In this document: positions 46,318-60,097 of the stretch, one piece after another
How positions within the stretch are numbered: position 1 is the stretch's first letter
Layout of the letters: each line of letters begins with the position of its first letter
Origin: Geodermatophilus normandii
GTDB lineage: Bacteria > Actinomycetota > Actinomycetes > Mycobacteriales > Geodermatophilaceae
Reading direction: 5' to 3'
Assembly: GCF_003182485.1 (NCBI RefSeq)
Contig: NZ_QGTX01000001.1
Location: 2,930,001-2,994,000 of the forward strand
Length of the DNA stretch: 64,000 nucleotides
The notes under the pieces: generated by a model
The model's input: only the letters and a program-made list of their open reading frames with translations
Told to the model about the DNA's origin: nothing
Database searches by the model: none
Made by a program: the position numbers and the translations under genes

Positions 46318-47190
46318 GAAAGCGGCGGGCAGGCGGGGACGGTGCGGGCCGAGGACGTCCGCACCCGTGACCGCGTGACCGCGCTGCTGCTCGAGCACGG
46401 CCCGCAGACCGCCAGCGAGCTGGCCGGGCGGCTGGGCGTCAGCCCCGCCGCCGTCCGCCGCCACCTCGACGCCCTCGAGGCGCAGGGGCGGGTCGAGGAG
46501 CGCACCACCGCGGGCGCCCAGCGGGGGAGGGGCCGGCCCGCCCGGCACTTCCACCTCACCGACGCCGGCCGCTCCGGCTTCGCCCACGCCTACGACGACC
46601 TGGCGCTCACCGCGCTGCGCTACGTCGCGGCCTCCGGCGGTCCCGACGCCGTCCGCGCCGTCGCCCAGGCACAGCTGGCGGGTCTGGAGCAGCGGGCGTC
46701 CGACGCCGTCGCCCGGACCACCGGCGCGCCGGTCGAGCGGGCCCGGGCGCTGGCCGAGGCGCTCACGGCCGAGGGTTACGCTGCCTCGGCCTCCGCGATC
46801 GCCAGTGGCGGGCAGCTGTGCCAGCACCACTGCCCCGTCGCGCACGTGGCGGCGGAGTTCCCGCAGCTGTGCGAGGCCGAGACGGCGGTGATCGGCCGGC
46901 TGGTGGGTACGCACGTGCAGCGGCTGGCGACGATCGCCCACGGCGACGGCGTCTGCACCACCCACATCCCGGGGCCGGCGCACGCCGCTCCTGGGCACCC
47001 GCGGCCTCGTCCGGAGGCTCACCCCGAGCGTGCGAGGGGTGAGGGGGACGAGGTCCTTCCTCACATCCGTGTGGGGAACAGAACTCCCCCCGCACGCCCT
47101 GTACCAGGTGAGCGAGCAGCGCGGGTCCCGCGCACCGCACCGTCCACCAGCACCACCCCCACGAACGACCGGGAGAGGACGCCCGCATGA
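46315..47190 (+). CDS. sufR: Iron-sulfur cluster regulator SufR
   Basis: 291 residues from GTG 46315. A winged helix-turn-helix ([20 protein letters not shown] near residue 33) is followed by an effector domain with four Cys suited to an Fe-S cluster: C169 and C173 (CQHHC), C186 and C214 (GDGVCTTH). SufR represses the suf operon when clusters are plentiful. The family core ends near residue 220; here about 70 more Pro/Arg/Thr-rich residues run on to a stop that overlaps the sufB ATG (ATGA). The tail may be a real coupling device or a read-through extension. Confidence 0.92.
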   Translation: MESGGQAGTVRAEDVRTRDRVTALLLEHGPQTASELAGRLGVSPAAVRRHLDALEAQGRVEERTTAGAQRGRGRPARHFHLTDAGRSGFAHAYDDLALTALRYVAASGGPDAVRAVAQAQLAGLEQRASDAVARTTGAPVERARALAEALTAEGYAASASAIASGGQLCQHHCPVAHVAAEFPQLCEAETAVIGRLVGTHVQRLATIAHGDGVCTTHIPGPAHAAPGHPRPRPEAHPERARGEGDEVLPHIRVGNRTPPARPVPGERAARVPRTAPSTSTTPTNDRERTPA

Positions 47191-48629
47191 CCAGCACCCA
47201 GCAGCCGGTGACCGGCCAGCCGCTGACGCAGGACGAGCAGATCGAGCAGCTCGGCCGCTACCAGTACGGCTGGGCCGACGCCGACGTGGCCGGGTCCTCC
47301 GCCCGCCGCGGCCTGTCCGAGGACGTCGTCCGCGACATCTCGGCGCGCAAGGACGAGCCCGAGTGGATGCTCGAGCGCCGCCTCAAGGCGCTCAGGCTCT
47401 TCGACCGCAAGCCCATGCCCGACTGGGGCTCGGACCTCTCCGGCATCGACTTCCAGAACATCAAGTACTTCGTGCGCTCCACCGAGGCCCAGGCGACCTC
47501 GTGGGAGGAGCTGCCCGAGGACATCAAGAACACCTACGACAAGCTCGGCATCCCCGAGGCGGAGAAGCAGCGCCTGGTCGCCGGCGTCGCCGCCCAGTAC
47601 GAGTCCGAGGTCGTCTACCACAAGATCCGCGAGGACCTCGAGGAGCAGGGTGTCGTCTTCCTCGACACCGACACCGCCCTCAAGGAGCACCCGGACCTGT
47701 TCCGCGAGTACTTCGGCTCGGTCATCCCGTCCGGCGACAACAAGTTCGCCGCGCTGAACACCGCGGTGTGGTCGGGTGGCTCGTTCATCTACGTGCCGAA
47801 GGGCGTGCAGGTCGAGATCCCGCTGCAGGCCTACTTCCGGATCAACACCGAGAACATGGGCCAGTTCGAGCGGACGCTGATCATCGTCGACGAGGGCGCC
47901 TACGTGCACTACGTCGAGGGCTGCACCGCGCCGATCTACAAGTCGGACTCGCTGCACTCCGCGGTCGTCGAGATCATCGTCAAGAAGAACGCGCGCTGCC
48001 GGTACACGACCATCCAGAACTGGTCGAACAACGTCTACAACCTGGTCACCAAGCGGGCGATCGCCCACGAGGGCGCGACCATGGAGTGGATCGACGGCAA
48101 CCTCGGCTCCAAGGTCACCATGAAGTACCCGGCGGTCTGGATGACCGGCGAGCACGCCAAGGGCGAGGTCCTGTCCATCGCCTTCGCGGGCGAGGGCCAG
48201 CACCAGGACGCCGGCGCCAAGATGGTGCACGCGGCGCCGAACACCTCCTCGACGATCGTGTCGAAGTCGGTGGCGCGCGGCGGCGGCCGGACCTCCTACC
48301 GCGGCCTCGTGCAGATCGACGAGGGCGCGCACGGCTCGAAGTCGACGGTCAAGTGCGACGCGCTGCTGGTCGACGCGATCAGCCGGTCGGACACCTACCC
48401 CTACGTCGACGTCCGCGAGGACGACGTCGCCATGGGCCACGAGGCGACCGTCTCCCGGGTCAGCGAGGACCAGCTCTTCTACCTCATGAGCCGCGGCCTG
48501 TCCGAGGACGAGGCCATGGCGATGGTGGTCCGCGGGTTCGTCGAGCCGATCGCCCGCGAGCTGCCCATGGAGTACGCCCTCGAGCTCAACCGGCTCATCG
48601 AGCTGCAGATGGAAGGTGCCGTCGGCTGA
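47187..48629 (+). CDS. sufB: Fe-S cluster assembly scaffold SufB
   Basis: 480 residues. SufB with SufC and SufD forms the cluster-building SufBC2D complex. Characteristic segments: [20 protein letters not shown] near residue 38, [17 protein letters not shown] near 190, [10 protein letters not shown] near 246 (with a conserved Cys) and the C-terminal [19 protein letters not shown]. First structural gene of the operon, coupled to sufR upstream and sufD downstream by ATGA overlaps. Confidence 0.97.
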   Translation: MTSTQQPVTGQPLTQDEQIEQLGRYQYGWADADVAGSSARRGLSEDVVRDISARKDEPEWMLERRLKALRLFDRKPMPDWGSDLSGIDFQNIKYFVRSTEAQATSWEELPEDIKNTYDKLGIPEAEKQRLVAGVAAQYESEVVYHKIREDLEEQGVVFLDTDTALKEHPDLFREYFGSVIPSGDNKFAALNTAVWSGGSFIYVPKGVQVEIPLQAYFRINTENMGQFERTLIIVDEGAYVHYVEGCTAPIYKSDSLHSAVVEIIVKKNARCRYTTIQNWSNNVYNLVTKRAIAHEGATMEWIDGNLGSKVTMKYPAVWMTGEHAKGEVLSIAFAGEGQHQDAGAKMVHAAPNTSSTIVSKSVARGGGRTSYRGLVQIDEGAHGSKSTVKCDALLVDAISRSDTYPYVDVREDDVAMGHEATVSRVSEDQLFYLMSRGLSEDEAMAMVVRGFVEPIARELPMEYALELNRLIELQMEGAVG

Positions 48630-49963
48630 TGTCGGCAGAGAACACCCCCAGCACCACCGGCCTCACCACCGAGTCGGCCGTCCTCGCCGGCGAGCTGTTC
48701 GGCGAGGGCGTCGGCACCCAGGCCGGCCCGCCCGCCGTCCCCGCGGCGGGCACCGGCACGGCCGGGCAGGCCGCCCCGGGCTCGCACTCGCACGGCGGGA
48801 CCGCCCCGACCGGCTCGCCGGCCGAGCGGTTCACCTCGACCGACCCGGACGCCTTCGGCGTGCCCACCGGCCGCGAGGAGACCTGGCGCTTCACCCCGAT
48901 GCGCCGGATCCGCCCGCTGCTCGACGGCGCGGCGCCCTCGGGGACGGGGTCCGACGCGCACCTGACGTGGACGACCGACCTGCCCGAGGGCGCCGAGCTC
49001 GTCTCCGTCGACGCCGACGACCCGCTGCTCAAGGGGCTGCCCGAGCCGGTCGACCGGCTCGCCGCCCTCGCGCGGCAGCGCAGCGGCGGCGCCGCCGTCG
49101 TCCGGATCGCGCCCGAGGCGCGGCTCGACCGCCCGGTCACCCTCGGCCTGGCCGGCACCGGGTCCGAGGACGTCGTGTGGGGCCAGCTGGTCGTGGAGGT
49201 CGGGCGGTTCGCCGAGGCGACCGTCGTCCTCGACCACAGCGGCCTGGCCCGCTACGCCGGCGGCGTCGCCGTCGTCGTGGGTGACGGCGCGCAGGTGACC
49301 GTCGTGTCCGTCCAGGACTGGGCGCCGGGCGCGGTGCACGGCGGGCAGTTCGACGCCGTCGTCGGCCGCGACGCCAGCTACAAGCAGGTCGTGGTCACCC
49401 TCGGCGGCGACCTCGTCCGGCTGGTCAGCAACGTCCAGTACGCCGGTCCCGGCGGGTCGGCGGAGCTGTTCGGCGTCTACTTCTCCGACGAGACGCAGCA
49501 CCAGGAGCACCGCCTGTGGGTCGACCACGCGGTGCCCAACTGCTCCAGCAACGTGCTCTACAAGGGCGCGCTGCAGGGCGAGGGTGCGCGCACGGTGTGG
49601 ATCGGCGACGTCCGCATCCGCCCCGCGGCCACCGGCACCGACACCTACGAGCTCAACCGCAACCTGGTGCTCACCGACGGCGCCCGCGCCGACTCGGTCC
49701 CCAACCTGGAGATCGAGACCGGCGAGATCGTCGGCGCCGGCCACGCCAGCGCCACCGGCCGGTTCGACGACGAGCAGCTGTTCTACCTCTGCTCGCGCGG
49801 CATCGACGCCGAGACCGCCCGCCGCCTGGTGGTGCGCGGCTTCTTCGCCGACGTCGTCTCGCGCATCGGCATCGACGCGCTGCAGGACCGGCTGATGCGC
49901 ACCATCGAGACGCGTCTCGGTGCGCTGCCGGGCCTCGACGAGCAGCCGGTCGAGGTGGCCTGA
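48629..49963 (+). CDS. sufD: Fe-S cluster assembly protein SufD
   Basis: 444 residues, paralogue of SufB. A Gly/Ala-rich lead of about 70 residues precedes TGREETWRFTPMRRIRPLL. The beta-helix core and the C-terminal ELNRNLVLTDGARADSVPNL and HASATGRFDDEQLFYLCSRG (which carries the conserved His) are present. Start ATG 48629 overlaps the sufB stop. Confidence 0.96.
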   Translation: MSAENTPSTTGLTTESAVLAGELFGEGVGTQAGPPAVPAAGTGTAGQAAPGSHSHGGTAPTGSPAERFTSTDPDAFGVPTGREETWRFTPMRRIRPLLDGAAPSGTGSDAHLTWTTDLPEGAELVSVDADDPLLKGLPEPVDRLAALARQRSGGAAVVRIAPEARLDRPVTLGLAGTGSEDVVWGQLVVEVGRFAEATVVLDHSGLARYAGGVAVVVGDGAQVTVVSVQDWAPGAVHGGQFDAVVGRDASYKQVVVTLGGDLVRLVSNVQYAGPGGSAELFGVYFSDETQHQEHRLWVDHAVPNCSSNVLYKGALQGEGARTVWIGDVRIRPAATGTDTYELNRNLVLTDGARADSVPNLEIETGEIVGAGHASATGRFDDEQLFYLCSRGIDAETARRLVVRGFFADVVSRIGIDALQDRLMRTIETRLGALPGLDEQPVEVA

Positions 49964-49966
49964 CCC

Positions 49967-50320
49967 ATGGCCTTCGAGCGGGTCTGCGGCCTGTCGGAGA
50001 TCCCGGAGAACGGGGCCCTGCGGGTCGAGCTGGCCGACCTCGACGTCGCCGTCGTCCGCTACGAGGGCGAGGTGTACGCCCTGCAGGACCTCTGCTCGCA
50101 CGCCGAGGTCCCGCTGTCGGAGGGCGACGTCGAGACCCTCGACGGCGCCCCCACCATCGAGTGCTGGCTGCACGGGTCGTGCTTCGACCTGCGCACCGGC
50201 GAGCCCACCAACCTGCCGGCCACCGAGCCGGTCGACGTCTACCCCGTGCGCCTGGAGGGGGAGGACGTGCTGGTCGACACCGAGCTCGACGGCCGCCTCC
50301 CGCTGGCGTCGGGCAACTGA
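49967..50320 (+). CDS. Rieske-type ferredoxin in the suf operon
   Basis: 117 residues, single Rieske [2Fe-2S] domain: ligands in CSHAEVPL near residue 44 and CWLHGSCFDL near 64. Small Rieske proteins are a regular member of actinobacterial suf operons and may carry electrons for assembly or be a first client. It starts 3 bases after sufD and ends 15 bases before sufC. Confidence 0.93.
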   Translation: MAFERVCGLSEIPENGALRVELADLDVAVVRYEGEVYALQDLCSHAEVPLSEGDVETLDGAPTIECWLHGSCFDLRTGEPTNLPATEPVDVYPVRLEGEDVLVDTELDGRLPLASGN

Positions 50321-50335
50321 GGAGCGAGAAGAGAA

Positions 50336-52430
<2,095 letters not shown>

Positions 52431-52431
<1 letters not shown>

Positions 52432-52898
52432 TGCAGCTCGAGTCGATGTACCAGGACATCATCCTGGACCACTACCGCAACCCCCACGGCCGCGGCCTGC
52501 GGGACCCGTACGAGGCCGAGGTGCACCACGTCAACCCGACCTGCGGGGACGAGGTGACGCTGCGGGTGCACCTGGACGGCGACACGATCGCCGACGTCTC
52601 CTACGAGGGCATGGGCTGCTCGATCAGCCAGGCGTCGGTGTCGGCCATGTACGACCTGGTGGTCGGCAGGTCGGTCACCGAGGCGCTCGGCACCGGCGAG
52701 CACTTCGTGACGCTGATGCAGAGCAAGGGCGACGCCGCGGTGGCCGAGAAGCTCGAGGACGAGCTCGAGGACGCCGTCGCGTTCGCCGGGGTGTCGAAGT
52801 ACCCCGCCCGCATCAAGTGCGCGCTGATGAGCTGGATGGCCCTCAAGGACGCCTCCGCCCGCGCGCTGGCAGCCACCCCCACCGGAGGACAGGCATGA
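52431..52898 (+). CDS. sufU: Sulfur-transfer scaffold SufU
   Basis: 155 residues, IscU-like. Zn and sulfur ligands: Cys in NPTCGDEVTL near residue 40, Cys in EGMGCSISQAS near 65 and Cys in RIKCALMSW near 127. The SufU-type insertion between the second and third Cys is present. It accepts persulfide from SufS. Overlaps both neighbours. Confidence 0.96.
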
Positions 52899-53278
52899 GC
52901 GAGACCACCGAACCCACGACGGCGGACGAGACCCCGGAGCTGCCGGCCTACAAGTCGGCGCTGCTCGAGGACGTCGAGGAGGCCATGCGCGACGTCGTCG
53001 ACCCCGAGCTCGGCGTCAACGTCGTCGACCTCGGCCTGGTCTACGGCATCGACGTCGACGACGACAACGTCGCCGTCCTGGACATGACGCTGACCTCGGC
53101 GGCCTGCCCGCTGACCGACGTCATCGAGGACCAGGCGCGCCAGGCCCTGACCGGCGGCCCCGGCCCCGGCCTGGTCGACGACATCCGGATCAACTGGGTG
53201 TGGATGCCGCCGTGGGGCCCGGACAAGATCACCGACGACGGGCGCGAGCAGCTGCGCGCGCTCGGCTTCCGGGTGTGA
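52895..53278 (+). CDS. sufT: MIP18/SufT family metal-sulfur cluster assembly factor
   Basis: 127 residues from ATG 52895. The DUF59 fold shows DVVDPELGVNVVDLGLVY near residue 37, MTLTSAACPLTDVIEDQ near 70 with its Cys, and the WMPPWGPDKITDDGR C terminus. The family helps mature Fe-S proteins. Acidic 25-residue lead. Coupled to sufU and to the next gene by 4-base overlaps. Confidence 0.94.
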   Translation: MSETTEPTTADETPELPAYKSALLEDVEEAMRDVVDPELGVNVVDLGLVYGIDVDDDNVAVLDMTLTSAACPLTDVIEDQARQALTGGPGPGLVDDIRINWVWMPPWGPDKITDDGREQLRALGFRV

Positions 53279-53901
53279 CGCTGCTCCCCGACCTCCTCGA
53301 TCGACTGGCCGCCGGGGACGACCCGCCGGCGGACCGCAGCGTGATCGTGCTGCCCGCGCCCTCCGGGGCGCGGGCAGTCGTCGTCGGGGGCAGCGCCTGG
53401 CACGTGGTGGCCGCCGACGTCGACCCGTCGTGGGTGGCCGGCCAGGTGGCCCCCGACCCGCTGGCGCTGCCGCTGGGCGCGCGCTTCCTCGCCGCGCTCG
53501 CCGACCGGATCGGCGTGGAGCCGGGGGTGGTGGACGCCGTCCTCGTCGCCCCGCCGGCCGCCGGTCCCGGCCTCGACCTCGTGCCCGCCGAGCTGGACCA
53601 CCCCCGGGTCGCCCGGGCGCTGCTGCACCGCACCGACGTCCGGATCTGGACGACGCCGGACGGCTGCGGGCTGCTCACGCTCGGCCGCGGCGTCGCGGGC
53701 CGGTGGGAGGTCAGCGTCGAGGTCGACGCCGCCGCCCGCGGGCGGGGACTGGGCACCGCCCTGGTCGCGGCCGCCCGGTGGCTGGTGCCCGGCGGCGCGC
53801 CGCTGTGGGCGCAGGTGGCGCCGGCCAACACCGCCTCGCTGCGTGCCTTCCTGGCGGCGGGCTACCGGCCCGTGGGCGCCGAGTCGCTGTTCGGCGCCTG
53901 A
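53275..53901 (+). CDS. GNAT family N-acetyltransferase
   Basis: 208 residues from GTG 53275, overlapping the sufT stop. The C-terminal half has the acetyl-CoA loop AARGRGLGTALVAAARWL near residue 158 and the late strand ANTASLRAFLAAGYRPVG. The N-terminal half is Pro/Val/Ala-rich and not clearly matched. Its place as last gene of the suf operon implies cotranscription; a role in Fe-S metabolism is not shown. Confidence 0.85.
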   Translation: MTLLPDLLDRLAAGDDPPADRSVIVLPAPSGARAVVVGGSAWHVVAADVDPSWVAGQVAPDPLALPLGARFLAALADRIGVEPGVVDAVLVAPPAAGPGLDLVPAELDHPRVARALLHRTDVRIWTTPDGCGLLTLGRGVAGRWEVSVEVDAAARGRGLGTALVAAARWLVPGGAPLWAQVAPANTASLRAFLAAGYRPVGAESLFGA

Positions 53902-53919
53902 GGCCCCTCCGGCCGGGAC

Positions 53920-55746
53920 TCAGCGCATCTCGGCCAGGCGCTCCCCGAACCCGGCGACCGGCCGCAGCTCCCGGCGAGCGCCCAGCCCCAGCAGCCCGGT
54001 CCCGACGACGAGCACGGCGGCCAGCGGCAGCGGCAGCGCCGCCACCACGAGCCCGGCCGTGAGCGTGACCGCCGTCACCGCCCCGGTGAGCAGCGCCGCC
54101 CGGACCGCCGCGCGGGCGCCCAGCGCCATCGCCGCGGCCGCGGCGAGCAGCACGAGCGCCGGGCGCAGCGCGCCGGGCTGCAGCACCGCGGCGACCGTCG
54201 ACGGCGCCGCGGCGGTGACCAGCCCCGGGCCCCACGCCGGCCAGGACGGCCCGTCCAGCAGCCGCGGGCCGGCCGCGACGAGCAGCGCGGCCGCCGCCGG
54301 CAGGCTCCACGCCTCGACCACCGTCGACCCGGCCAGCGCGGCCGCCGTCCAGCCCGCCGCGCCGAGCTCCGCCGCGCCGGTGCGCCAGGCGGCGGCCGCC
54401 TCGGGGGAGTCGTCCCGCCGCCGGGCCAGCAGCGCGCCCCAGCCGCAGGACAGCACGCCCTGGACGGCGAGGTGCAGCGCCAGCGGGGCCCACGCGGCGT
54501 CGACCGCGAGCACGACCAGGGCCGCGCCGGCGCAGACGGCACCGACCGTGCCGGTGGGACCGCGCAGGTCGGCCGCCATCCCGGGCCGGGCGGCCAGGGT
54601 GGCGGCGAACAGCCCGGTCAGCGCCGCGGCGGCCGCGCCGGGGGAGAGCAGTCCCGCGGGGACCGCCAGCAGCGCCGCCGCGGCGAGGCACCCGGCCGCC
54701 GACGGCACGGCGTCGGGCCGCTCGTCGCGCCGGACCGCGGCCACACCGGCCGCGGGCAGGGCCGTGAGGACCAGCAGCGCCACCAGCGCCGGCCAGCGGG
54801 CGGCGGCGACCAGCTGGGCGACCGCCAGGACCACGAGGACGATCCCGGCGGCGGAGGCGGCCGGCAGCAGGAGGCCCCGTCGCCAGCCGGTCAGCGTGGC
54901 CGAGGCCGTGCTCGCCAGCAGGACGCCGAGCCAGCCGGCGAGGGGCAGCGAGACGGGACCGCCGGTGGACAGCGCCGCACCGACCGCGCCCCCGCCACCG
55001 TCCCGGCGACCACGGGCACCAGCCGCGGCGGCCCGAGCAGCGAGCCGACCGCGCGGTCCAGCCGCACCAGCAGCAGTCCCGCCGCGGCGGCGACGGTCAA
55101 CCCGGCCGACAGCCAGCGGGCCGGGCCCGCGGCGGTGGCGGCGGTCAGCAGCCCCGCGGCGACGCCGGCGACGAGCCACGGCACGGTGGTGAGCAGCGCG
55201 ACGCGGGCCAGCGGGCGGCGCGCGCCGAGGGGGACCGCGAGCCCGGTCAGCGCGACGGTGAGCAGCAGGACGGTGCGCGGAACCCCGTCGGGCACCAGGG
55301 CCAGCGACCGCAGGGCCGCGACCTGCAGCGCGATCCACGCCGCCAGCGGCCAGCTCAGCGGGCAGGGGAGGAGGACCCGGAGGCTGAGCAGGACCCCGGC
55401 CACCACCAGCGCCGGCAGCGGACCGGCCCCGAGCGGGGCGTCCCCGACGGCCACGCCGGTCAGCGCGAGGGCGGCGGCCGCGGCCGCGCAGGCCTCCTCG
55501 GTGTCGCGCAGCCGTGCGCGCGCCGCCCACGCCGACGCGCACCCGGCGACGAGGGCGGCCAGGAGGACGCCGATCCGGGCGACGTCGCCGGCCAGCCGGG
55601 GCCCGGCCAGGGCGGCGGTGACCAGCAGCACGACGCCGACGGTCAGCAGCACCTGCGGCGGCCGGATCCGCGCGGGCAGCGGAGCCGGGTCGGGCGCGGG
55701 GCCGGCGGGCCGGCGTAGGGGAGCGGGGGCACCGGCGCGCTCGTCA
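53920..55746 (-). pseudogene. SCO7613-type polytopic membrane protein, frameshifted
   Basis: About 600 residues of Ala/Leu/Val-rich membrane helices. The N-terminal part reads from about 55652 (VLLTVGVVLLVTAALAGPRL) to about 55000, then the sequence continues only in another frame (GAVGAALSTGGPVSLPLAGW) to the stop at 53920. The joint is a run of five C (54989-54993); a sixth would restore the frame. The best start, ATG 55746 with GAGGGGG upstream (TSAPVPPLPYAGPPAPRP), is itself out of frame with the body by one base near 55700. Function of the family is unknown. The gene ends 19 bases from the convergent GNAT gene. Confidence 0.7.
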
Positions 55747-55790
55747 TCGCCGTCCCCCTCACCCGCCCGTCGGGCCCACGCTAGGGGCGG

Positions 55791-57909
55791 TCAGCGCATC
55801 TGCGCGACCCAGGCGACGGCCTCCCGCGCCTGCTGGCGGCGGCGCTCGTAGGTGGCGCCGACGACGAGCAGCAGCAGGCCGGCGGTGGCCAGCGTGACCC
55901 AGCGCGGGACCAGCGGGGCGTAGGGCGCCAGCCGGCCCAGCACGACCACCAGCAGCGCAGCGGCCCCGACGACGAAGGGCGCCTGCCGGTGGGTCAGCGT
56001 GCCGGCCACGGTGAGCGCCGCGGCCGCCGCGACCACGACCACCAGCCGTGCGGCCGTCGGCTCGACGACCACCACGAGGGCCGACGGCAGGAGGGCCACC
56101 GCCAGCCCGGGGCCCTCCGCCGCCCAGGACGCGGCGCCCGCGCGCAGTGCCGGGACGGCCAGCAGCAGCAGTCCCGCGGCCGCCGGGAGCGTGTAGACCT
56201 CCGGCGTGCGGATGTCGGCACCCGCCGCGGCGACCCACCCGGCCAGCACGAGGTCGGCCACCGCGAGGACCGCCACCGGCCGCCGTCGCGCGGTCAGGGC
56301 GTAACAGCCGGCGGCCGCGCCGACGACCGCGAGGTCGACGGCCACCTGGCCCCACGCAGCGGCGTCCGCGGCGACCCCGCCGGCGACGAGCCCGGCGAGC
56401 GTGCCGGGGACCGCCGCGGCGACCTCCTCCGGCGTCCCGGCGCGCAGCGCGGCCACCGCGAAGGCGGCCGCGCCGGTGAGCGCGAGCAGCAGCGCGGCCG
56501 GCGCCGGGTCGAGCAGCCGGCCCTCCAGCGCCACCAGCACCGCCAGCCCGGGCGCGCACACCGCCGCCGCGGTGGCGGCGGGACGCACGGCCGGGCGCAG
56601 CGCCGCGGCGAGGACGGCAGGCACGGCCGCGGCTCCGACCAGCAGCGCCAGCGGCCCCTCCCGTCCGGTGAGGTCGAGGACCGTGCCGCCCGCGCCGGCG
56701 AGGGCGGCGCCCACGGCCAGCACCGCGCACAGGGCGGGCCCGGCCACCCGGGGCGCCGCCGCCGCGGTCAGCAGCACCAGCCCCAGCCCGGCCGCCGCGA
56801 CCGTGCCGGTGACGCCGAGCCCGGTCAGGGACCCGGCCAGGGCCAGGCCGGCGACGCCCGCCACGACGGCCGCGGCGGTGCGGCCCTCCGGCAGGCGGGG
56901 CGCCAGCCGCGGCTCGCGCAGCAGCACCGCCGCTCCGGCCGCCGCCGCGGCCAGGACGGCCGTCGCGCCCCAGCTGTCGACCGCTCCGCCGACCCAGGCC
57001 AGCGGCACGCCCAGCAGCACGCCGGCCGCCCCGGTCAGCCCGCCCAGCACCAGGGCCACCGGGTGCAGGAGCCGGCGCAGCACGAGCAGCACGAGGACGT
57101 CGAGCAGCGCGGTGCCCAGCAGCACCGCGACCCCGGCGGCGCCGTCGGCGAGGCCGGCCGGCAGCAGCAGCCAGCCGGCGGGTTGCGCGGCGAGCAGCGC
57201 GACCAGCGGCCAGGTGACGGTGCTGCGGGTGAGCCGCCCCAGCCCCAGCGCCGCACCGGCGGTGACCGCGCACGACAGTCCTGCCCACAGCCGGCCGGGG
57301 ACGGTGTCGGCGCCCCACAGGCCGAGCGCGTGCGCGGCGGCGAGGTCGATCACCAGGAGCGCGGCCCCGGCGGCGGCGAGGGCCTCCTCGGTGGCGCGCA
57401 GGCCCCGGCGGGCGCTCCAGGCGGAGGTGGCGCAGGCAGCGGCGGTGACGGAGGCCATGACCGCGGCCTGGAAGGTCACGCCCAGCCGGGTCCACGCGAC
57501 CGCCACGAAGGCGGCGGCCGCGGCGACGACGAGCAGCGCGCCCAGGCCCAGGAGCACCTGCTGGGGGCTGAGCCGCCGGCGCGGTGCCGGCGGGAGCGCG
57601 GGCCCGGCCGGAGGAGGCGGGAGGGCGGGGACCACGCGGGCTCCGGCGGCGGAGCCCACGCGGGAGCCGGAGGGGGGACGGGGACCGGCGCGGGACGGGG
57701 ACCGGCGCGGGACCCCGGGCCGCGGCGCGCAGCGTGGCCACCAGGGCGTCGCGCTCCCGGGCGAACTCGTCGATCGTCGCCCCCATCCGGGCCACCACCG
57801 TGGCCGCCTGCGCCACCGCGGGCAGCCCGCAGGTGGCGCAGGAGGCGGGCGCCGGTACGGCCGGCGTCCCGCAGACGGGGCAGGGCAGCCCCCAGGTCGG
57901 CGTGCTCAT
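55791..57909 (-). pseudogene. SCO7613-type membrane protein with zinc ribbon, frameshifted
   Basis: The ATG at 57909 opens a zinc ribbon (CPVCGTPAV and CATCGLPA) and a helix (MGATIDEFARERDALVATLR). The membrane body, about 20 helices starting LSPQQVLLGLGALLVV, is in a different frame that could begin only at GTG 57659. Between them is a perfect 17-bp tandem duplication (57680-57713). Removing one copy joins the zinc ribbon to a natural linker, VPPPAPAWAPPPEPAW, and one more single-base change near 57630 joins that to the body. Without repair the cell would make a ribbon-less 622-residue protein. It is adjacent to and paralogous with the next membrane protein. Confidence 0.72.
57680..57713. 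repeat. 17-bp perfect tandem duplication breaking a reading frame
   Basis: Two exact copies of GGGGACCGGCGCGGGAC. As 17 is not a multiple of three, the second copy shifts the frame of the zinc-ribbon membrane protein. Confidence 0.92.
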
Positions 57910-58026
57910 GGGCGGGATCGTGACGTGCGGCCGCCGGGAGCGGAACCGGTCTCGTCCGGACTGGGGACGCAGGGGCTGCTGTGGACGTCACCCGGCAATC
58001 CGCTCCGGTTCCGGCCGGGGAGCGCC

Positions 58027-58032
58027 TACCCT
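58027..58032 (+). promoter_or_regulatory. Candidate leaderless -10 hexamer of the ABC-F gene
   Basis: TACCCT, 8 to 13 bases before GTG 58040, one base off the ideal leaderless spacing. The 130-bp gap to the divergent membrane protein has no other feature. Confidence 0.4.
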
Positions 58033-58039
58033 GGGATCA

Positions 58040-59641
<1,602 letters not shown>

Positions 59642-59869
59642 CCCCTCGTCGGCCCGCCGGCCGGCACCGCAGGCGGGCACCGTCCCCGGCTGCGCCGTGC
59701 CGCTCCGCGCGACCCACCTGCGATCTTCCCGCTCGCGTGGCCGCGTCGCCCGGGCTGGGTGATCATCGACGCGGGAGGCCGTCGTCATGGGGACGGCGGC
59801 ACCACGCGAGCCAGCACCCGGTGGGCCGGCGACCCGCGCCGGCGCCCAGGGCTGCGACGGAGGGGAGTC

Positions 59870-60097
59870 ATGGCCGACTCGAGCACGGACCTCGGCAAGG
59901 GCAAGCGGATCACCGGAGGGGACCGCACGTCCCTCGCCGATGAGCTGAAGAAGCGCTACGACGGCGGGGAGAGCATCCGGTCGCTGGCCACCTCGACCAA
60001 CCGCTCCTACGGGTTCGTGCACCGGCTCCTGTCGGAGTCCGGTGCCACCCTCCGCAGTCGTGGCGGGGCCAACCGGAACAGCAAGAAGAGCGCGTGA
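59870..60097 (+). CDS. Small helix-turn-helix protein
   Basis: 75 residues from ATG 59870 with GGAGGGGAG upstream. Basic, with one helix-turn-helix: SLADELKKRYDGGESIRSLA then STNRSYGFVHRLLSESGATL, ending in a basic tail. The pattern resembles a transposase-type or resolvase-type HTH, but no catalytic domain is present. It matches a conserved small regulator beside the ABC-F gene in mycobacteria. Its stop overlaps the crotonase start. The 228-bp gap before it has nothing recognisable. Confidence 0.85.
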   Translation: MADSSTDLGKGKRITGGDRTSLADELKKRYDGGESIRSLATSTNRSYGFVHRLLSESGATLRSRGGANRNSKKSA

